Source: an uncultured Collinsella sp.
Lineage (GTDB): Bacteria; Actinomycetota; Coriobacteriia; Coriobacteriales; Coriobacteriaceae
DNA: 6,564 nt
Assembly: GCA_900551555.1 (NCBI GenBank)
Contig: URWC01000109.1
Location: 1 to 6,564 of the forward strand
Direction of reading: 5' to 3'
The notes below the pieces were generated by a model, which ran no database searches, was not told where the DNA came from, and was given only the letters and a program-made list of their open reading frames with translations. The position numbers were made by a program, and so were the translations under genes. Below, piece after piece: positions 5,194 to 6,564 of this stretch. The stretch's first letter is position 1. Each line of letters opens with the position of its first letter.

Positions 5194-5949
5194 CTATTTT
5201 GTAGCTTTTGACGAGCCTCCGCTCGCCTTTTGGTATTCGTCCTTAAAGGCCTTGAACATGCCGCGCGTCTTGCCGAGCTGCTTGCCCAGTGCGCGACTGC
5301 CCTTGTCCACGGCAACCGATCCCTTGTCGTCGAGCACCTTGGCGCCCTTTTTGACCTTGTCGCCCACCACGACGCTGGCCTCGGCGGCCTTGGCAGCCGC
5401 ACCGCCCGAATACCCGAGCGACTTGACCTCGTCCGAAACAATCATCGAGCCGTCCGCATAGCCGCGCAGCATCGTCGGCGGCACCTGCGTGTCACCAACC
5501 AAAACACTCGAAGCAGCACCGGCGGTCACATAGAATGCCTGCACGATGCCCGAGCGTGGCTTGAACTCAACATCCGAGCAATAGCCCACGACGTCGCCTG
5601 ATTCCGTGCGCACGTCCATACCGACCCAGATGATGCAATCGTCCAGGTTGATGTCGAGGCGCTTGGCCGCAGCGGTATCGTAGGTGCCCTTGACGTCGTC
5701 AACCGCGATGGCGCCCTCGTAGACACCAATGGCGTCGAGCGCTACGAATCGGTCGGGACGCTCGATCATACCCGCGATATCGGACTGGCGGACCATAAAG
5801 CCGACCACGCGCGTACCGCCCGGGGTAAAGACCGGAAAGTGAATCTTTCCGAGCTTTTTAGGGCTGCGCGGTGTGCCGTCCTTTTTGGTACGCTTGTCCT
5901 CAGTAGGCTTGCGATAGATCTTGGCGCCGACAAAATCCCCGGCGCGCAT
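5194..5949 (-). CDS. Tandem PRC-barrel domain protein
   Basis: The 251-residue protein has no signal peptide or membrane helix. Two PRC-barrel-like segments are visible. One is at about 35-100 (IHFPVFTPGGTRVVGFMVRQ and following). The other is at about 106-180, with the typical V-x-T-E-S-G-D-V-V-G-Y turn at about 112-122. The last 65 residues are rich in Ala, Gly, Lys and Asp and look flexible. PRC-barrels occur in RimM, photosynthetic reaction-centre subunit H and many uncharacterised stress or envelope proteins, so the precise role is unknown. The ATG at 5949 overlaps the stop of the upstream YtxH-like gene as TAATG, with GAGG four bases upstream, which fixes the start and implies coupled translation. 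Interaction with the membrane-bound YtxH partner is inferred from the pairing only. Confidence 0.82.
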   Translation of the reverse strand: MRAGDFVGAKIYRKPTEDKRTKKDGTPRSPKKLGKIHFPVFTPGGTRVVGFMVRQSDIAGMIERPDRFVALDAIGVYEGAIAVDDVKGTYDTAAAKRLDINLDDCIIWVGMDVRTESGDVVGYCSDVEFKPRSGIVQAFYVTAGAASSVLVGDTQVPPTMLRGYADGSMIVSDEVKSLGYSGGAAAKAAEASVVVGDKVKKGAKVLDDKGSVAVDKGSRALGKQLGKTRGMFKAFKDEYQKASGGSSKATK

Positions 5950-6338
5950 TATGCCTCGGTCGAGGGCTCCGCAGCCTCGGTATCAGCCTCGACGGCGTTC
6001 TCGACCACGACGTCGGCGGCAGGCGTCACGTTGCCGCCCGAAATGGCGTCGTTGAGCTGCTCGCGCAGCTGGTCCATGCGCTCGCGGGCCAGGTCGACCT
6101 TGGCGCGCAGGTCGTCGGTCTTGGCGTCGACCATCGGGCCAAAGTCATTCACCGCAGCACGGGCCTCCTCGGCGCTGTGCTCGTAGGTGTCGCGCATATT
6201 GTCCCAGGCGTCGTTGGCGATATCGGCAGCCATGGCGCGGGTCTCGGCGCCCGAGCGCGGGGCCAGAGCAACGCCGACAATAGCGCCGGCAGCGGCACCA
6301 AAAAGTGCGCCGGAGACAAAGCTGAAAGTCTTACCCAT
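5949..6338 (-). CDS. YtxH-like small membrane-anchored protein
   Basis: The 129-residue protein opens with a Gly/Ala-rich membrane helix (about 6-26) followed by APRSGAETRA (26-35), the usual YtxH junction. An amphipathic, charged helical region (about 36-100) is likely coiled-coil, and the Ala/Glu-rich tail is acidic. YtxH proteins are associated with general stress responses in Firmicutes, but their biochemical role is not established. I prefer ATG 6338, with GAGG 7 nt upstream. ATG 6344 is in frame (MIMGK) and can use the overlapping AGGAG 4 nt upstream. The gene is first in an operon with the PRC-barrel gene and follows a TATAAT promoter at 6390-6395. Confidence 0.85.
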   Translation of the reverse strand: MGKTFSFVSGALFGAAAGAIVGVALAPRSGAETRAMAADIANDAWDNMRDTYEHSAEEARAAVNDFGPMVDAKTDDLRAKVDLARERMDQLREQLNDAISGGNVTPAADVVVENAVEADTEAAEPSTEA

Positions 6339-6355
6339 GATCATTCCTCTCCTGC

Positions 6356-6371
6356 GGGCACGTCGGTGCCC
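6356..6371 (-). promoter_or_regulatory. Short leader hairpin before the YtxH-like gene
   Basis: GGGCAC (6356-6361) and GTGCCC (6366-6371) form a perfect 6-bp stem with a 4-nt loop in the roughly 45-nt leader. It lies 3 nt upstream of the AGGAG at 6348-6352. It leaves the Shine-Dalgarno sequence unpaired, so it may stabilise the 5' end or help initiation rather than block it. Confidence 0.4.
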
Positions 6372-6389
6372 ACCGTTTGAATGCTGTCC

Positions 6390-6395
6390 ATTATA
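6390..6395 (-). promoter_or_regulatory. -10 element (TATAAT) of the YtxH/PRC operon
   Basis: The minus strand carries a consensus TATAAT preceded by GCGGG, giving a start point near 6383 and a leader of about 45 nt to ATG 6338. The -35 region is GC-rich and matches nothing well at 16-18 nt (AGCGGC or GCGGCA), so activation or an alternative sigma factor is possible. A perfect -10 in such GC-rich DNA is unlikely by chance. Confidence 0.65.
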
Positions 6396-6404
6396 CCCGC
6401 AGCG

Positions 6405-6457
6405 CATCACTTGCCGCTCCGCTCATCTGCGTACGGCAAAGGCGCAGGTACGTGATG
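6405..6457. repeat. Imperfect nested inverted repeat in the intergenic gap
   Basis: CATCAC (6405-6410) complements GTGATG (6452-6457), and the adjoining TTGCCG (6411-6416) complements CGGCAA (6434-6439). Alternatively CTGCG (6427-6431) pairs with CGCAG (6443-6447). The element lies just after the gene ending at 6475 and before the YtxH promoter. No T-run follows, so it is at best a weak terminator for the upstream gene. Confidence 0.3.
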
Positions 6458-6474
6458 GTGATAAACGCGTAGGC

Positions 6475-6564
6475 CTACTCCTGGGGCATAGCCGGCATGG
6501 CCACCGTGGCACCCGGGTCCTCGCCGGCGCCGTCCACGAGCGGCAGGCCGCCCTCATGCGCAGG
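6475..6564 (-). CDS. C-terminal end of an unidentified protein (partial)
   Basis: The last 29 residues of a minus-strand frame enter from the right edge and end in TAG at 6475-6477. They read as a Gly/Pro/Ala-rich, acidic tail (HEGGLPLVDGAGEDPG near its start, AMPAMPQE at the end). Third codon positions are mostly G or C, like the other genes here. A competing frame is also open across this stretch but would be Arg-rich and run well past the stop of this one. No family is recognisable from so short a tail. Confidence 0.5.
   Translation of the reverse strand, partial: PAHEGGLPLVDGAGEDPGATVAMPAMPQE

Noticed and set aside
1..6564. CRISPR arrays, tRNA or rRNA genes, transposase genes
   Set aside because: No regularly spaced direct repeats, cloverleaf-type sequences, rRNA segments or transposase motifs were seen on either strand.

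Overview
The window is a GC-rich stretch of bacterial chromosome with every supported gene on the minus strand. The set comprises an Nramp-type carrier with altered metal-site residues, a PRC-barrel/MgtE-N/CBS membrane protein, a DUF348-like plus NodB-like surface protein, and a PRC-barrel/YtxH pair. Together with the codon use, this suggests an actinobacterium of the class Coriobacteriia, perhaps Collinsella. The taxonomic call is inference from gene style, not from a marker gene.

Layout in transcription order (right to left): a gene tail ends at 6475. A TATAAT promoter at 6390-6395 then starts a two-gene operon encoding a small YtxH-like membrane-anchored protein (5949-6338) and a tandem PRC-barrel protein (5194-5949). 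These are joined by a TAATG stop/start overlap and followed by a hairpin terminator (5143-5172). Next is a membrane-anchored polysaccharide-deacetylase-like protein (3715-5121) in which all three expected active-site histidine positions are substituted. Its stop codon lies inside an 11-bp perfect palindrome (3678-3717). A 328-bp gap (3387-3714) follows. It carries an extended -10 promoter and a leader of about 200 nt with a three-way junction and mutually exclusive downstream helices. The leader feeds a 614-residue PRC/MgtE-N/CBS/membrane protein (1542-3386) and, 8 nt later, a 420-residue Nramp-family transporter (271-1533). A strong intrinsic terminator closes that operon at 218-252. Positions 1-210 are AT-rich and hold an 11-bp inverted repeat.

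The most coherent biology is in the left operon. The carrier has DAGG instead of the canonical DPGN motif and an alanine instead of the metal-binding methionine, which points to Mg2+ rather than Mn2+/Fe2+. Its partner has the Mg2+-sensing MgtE-N/CBS module, but its membrane part lacks the MgtE pore signatures I would expect. I infer a Mg2+ uptake unit made of an Nramp-type pump and a degenerate MgtE acting as sensor or regulator, preceded by a leader RNA that looks like a riboswitch but that I cannot match to the M-box. The right-hand genes appear to be envelope or stress-associated proteins of unknown precise role.
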